In this document: piece by piece, positions 62,910-64,000 of the stretch
Position numbering within the stretch: position 1 is the stretch's first letter
Layout of the letters: each line of letters opens with the position of its first letter
Source of the DNA: Desulfobulbaceae bacterium
GTDB lineage: Bacteria; Bacteroidota; Ignavibacteria; Kapaibacteriales; UBA2268
Assembly (NCBI GenBank): GCA_018335795.1
Contig: JAGXRP010000008.1
Span: 22,766-86,765, forward strand
Length of the DNA: 64,000 nt
Direction of reading: 5' to 3'
Translations under genes and position numbers: made by a program
Notes under the pieces: model-generated
Told to the model about the DNA's origin: nothing
Databases searched by the model: none
The model's input: the letters and a program-made list of their open reading frames with translations, nothing else

Positions 62910-63626
62910 ATGAAAATCATAATTTTAATATTTTTAATAAGCGTAATTAATTTACAAGCTCAAACCTATCAAATTAAAAATCATGTAGTTGGTAGCTCTG
63001 CCACAACCGTTTCCAACAGCGATTATAATTTTAGGAGCACAGTAGGTCAATCCGTAATCGGCAAAATCCAAAACATTGATAATGTAATCGGTTCGGGATT
63101 TTGGTACACATTAGGTAAACCTGCTGATGGTATCCATATTATATATTTAAACCTTGGTTGGAATCTGATTTCCACATATGTAGAGCCGGAAATAGCTGCA
63201 CTTGAAAACGTTTTCTCCGATATTGAGGGAAACACTGTCATAGTGAAGAATAATTCCGGGCAGATTTACTATCCCGAGTTTGATATTAACGATATAGGAG
63301 ATTGGGACATGAAGCAGGCTTATCAAGTCTATATGTCGAAGGAGGAAATGCTCACGATTCCAGGCGAGAAAGTGGTGCCTGAAACGACCGAAATAACTCT
63401 TTCGACGGGTTGGAATATGCTCGCATACCTCCGTGATAATGCTATGGATATTGAAATTGCACTTGCCACGCTCGTCGCTGATGACAAGCTCGTCATCGCA
63501 AAGGACAACATGGGCAACGTCTTCTATCCCGCATTTGATATCAACATGATTGGCAATATGCACCCCGGGCAGGGCTATCAGATTTACCTGACAAGCGGGG
63601 CAACGCTATTTTATCCGGAGAATTAG
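62910..63626 (+). CDS. Secreted protein with two tandem copies of a GWN-type domain
   Basis: A 238-residue protein with a signal peptide ending LQAQ. After a ~60-residue N-terminal part (SSATTVSNSDYNFRSTVGQS...), two ~75-residue repeats follow: the first starts LNLGWNLISTYVEP and contains IYYPEFDINDIGDW, the second starts LSTGWNMLAYLRDN and contains VFYPAFDINMIGNM; each ends in a Y-Q-(V/I)-Y-(M/L) strand. I do not recognise a named family for the repeats, though similar GWNL(I/M) segments are common in secreted Bacteroidota proteins. It follows the tail-fibre pair by 12 bp and may be part of that operon. Confidence 0.78.
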   Translation: MKIIILIFLISVINLQAQTYQIKNHVVGSSATTVSNSDYNFRSTVGQSVIGKIQNIDNVIGSGFWYTLGKPADGIHIIYLNLGWNLISTYVEPEIAALENVFSDIEGNTVIVKNNSGQIYYPEFDINDIGDWDMKQAYQVYMSKEEMLTIPGEKVVPETTEITLSTGWNMLAYLRDNAMDIEIALATLVADDKLVIAKDNMGNVFYPAFDINMIGNMHPGQGYQIYLTSGATLFYPEN

Positions 63627-63636
63627 AATTATTCAT

Positions 63637-63667
63637 AGCTTCCGAAGGTTCGCAACCTTCGGAAGCT
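63637..63667. repeat. Palindrome, AGCTTCCGAAGGTT type
   Basis: 14-bp perfect arms (63637-63650 and 63654-63667) around CGC. The core is shared with the in-gene palindrome at 63924-63956. It may also serve as a terminator for the preceding gene, although no T-run follows. Confidence 0.8.
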
Positions 63668-63686
63668 TGATAAACTCTTATAATGT

Positions 63687-63711
63687 CCCGTCAGGTTTTA
63701 AACCTGACGGG
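63687..63711. repeat. Palindrome, CCCGTCAGGTTT type
   Basis: 12-bp perfect arms (63687-63698 and 63700-63711) around one T. A diverged relative lies at 44881-44903. Confidence 0.8.
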
Positions 63712-63756
63712 GAGGAATTTAAATCACCCATATTAGACTTCGGAAGTCTTCATCTG

Positions 63757-64000
63757 TCACATCTTCACAAACATCTGCGTCCTATTGCCAATACGGACAT
63801 AATACACCCCACGAGAAAGATGCGATACATCAATGCGTTGTAGATGTCCAACATCTCCAAGATGTTGGACATCTGCAAATTCAATCACGCATTCGCCAAG
63901 TGTATTGAAAATTTTAATTTCTGAACCTTCCGAAGGTTCGAAACCTTCGGAAGGTTTCGTAATTGTAATATATTCGTTTGCTGGATTGGGATGAATGAAT
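63757..64000 (-). CDS. T9SS-sorted protein, C-terminal end only
   Basis: The last 81 codons of a gene that continues past the right edge. They encode a T9SS type A sorting domain: FIHPNPANEYITI, IKIFNTLGECVIEF, DVSHLSRGVYYVRIG and the end NRTQMFVKM. Two palindromes are embedded in frame (63842-63874 and 63924-63956). The body of the protein, and so its function, lies outside the window. Confidence 0.88.
   Translation of the reverse strand, partial: FIHPNPANEYITITKPSEGFEPSEGSEIKIFNTLGECVIEFADVQHLGDVGHLQRIDVSHLSRGVYYVRIGNRTQMFVKM
63842..63874. repeat. 33-bp palindrome in a T9SS domain, second copy
   Basis: Identical to 42417-42449 and at the same place in the sorting domain (DVQHLGDVGHL). Confidence 0.9.
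63924..63956. repeat. 33-bp palindrome in a T9SS linker
   Basis: 15-bp perfect arms (AACCTTCCGAAGGTT and its complement) around CGA. It encodes KPSEGFEPSEG-like sequence between the PNPAN strand and the next strand; the homologous gene at 42332 has unrelated sequence there, so the palindrome was probably gained in frame. Confidence 0.88.

Overview
The window looks like a chromosomal segment of an uncultured or little-studied member of the Bacteroidota/FCB group, possibly near Kapabacteria/Ignavibacteria (that finer placement is inference). The evidence is the repeated C-terminal type IX secretion (T9SS) sorting domains, promoters of the Bacteroidota form TTTG-N20-TAnnTTTG, a DUF3098 protein, an HpnC/HpnD squalene pair, a class II photolyase and AT-rich DNA. 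No rRNA, tRNA or CRISPR array was seen.

Left host segment (1-16.5 kb): housekeeping genes in tight clusters. On the minus strand are a DUF3098 gene and era. On the plus strand is an rsmI-like methyltransferase with a long RPP-repeat tail, then overlapping ade, dut, a TSUP permease and fmt. folC runs convergently. There follow an SDR oxidoreductase, lipoproteins, a dCMP deaminase-like gene, a family 2 glycosyltransferase, a minus-strand pgi / SGNH hydrolase / membrane acyltransferase cluster, and a class II photolyase with a lipoprotein.

Mobile island (16,745-41,428): an approximately 24.7-kb element has inserted into an ArsC/Spx-family reductase gene. The C-terminal part of that gene lies at 16,500-16,757 and the N-terminal part at 41,416-41,527, both on the minus strand. 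A 13-bp direct repeat sits at the two junctions, and joining the parts at it restores one 118-residue frame. The left end carries an XRE-like regulator, a P4-type primase-helicase, an excisionase-like HTH protein and possible replication signals. The middle is defence cargo: a PLD-SNF2 helicase protein coupled to an Eco57I-like methyltransferase, then an Abi_2 (HEPN) gene with a divergent candidate small RNA, bracketed by a 100-bp duplication. The right part carries secreted T9SS cargo (three WD40-like proteins, a 50-residue peptide and a 1,773-residue protein), a regularly spaced repeat array and a tyrosine integrase. No relaxase, type IV secretion or capsid gene was recognised.

Right host segment (41.5-64 kb): Fe-type superoxide dismutase, a large T9SS protein, a deoxyhypusine-synthase-like enzyme, a rhomboid-fold protein without catalytic residues, a lone nuoE, hpnD/hpnC, a 2TM protein, a His-rich membrane protein before a TonB-dependent receptor, a membrane protein with winged-helix-like segments, and comM. 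Then come two large paralogous tail-fibre-like proteins with YadA-head repeats and S74 chaperone domains, a small secreted protein, and the end of another T9SS gene. Palindromic repeats are scattered here, some in frame inside T9SS-domain coding sequence.
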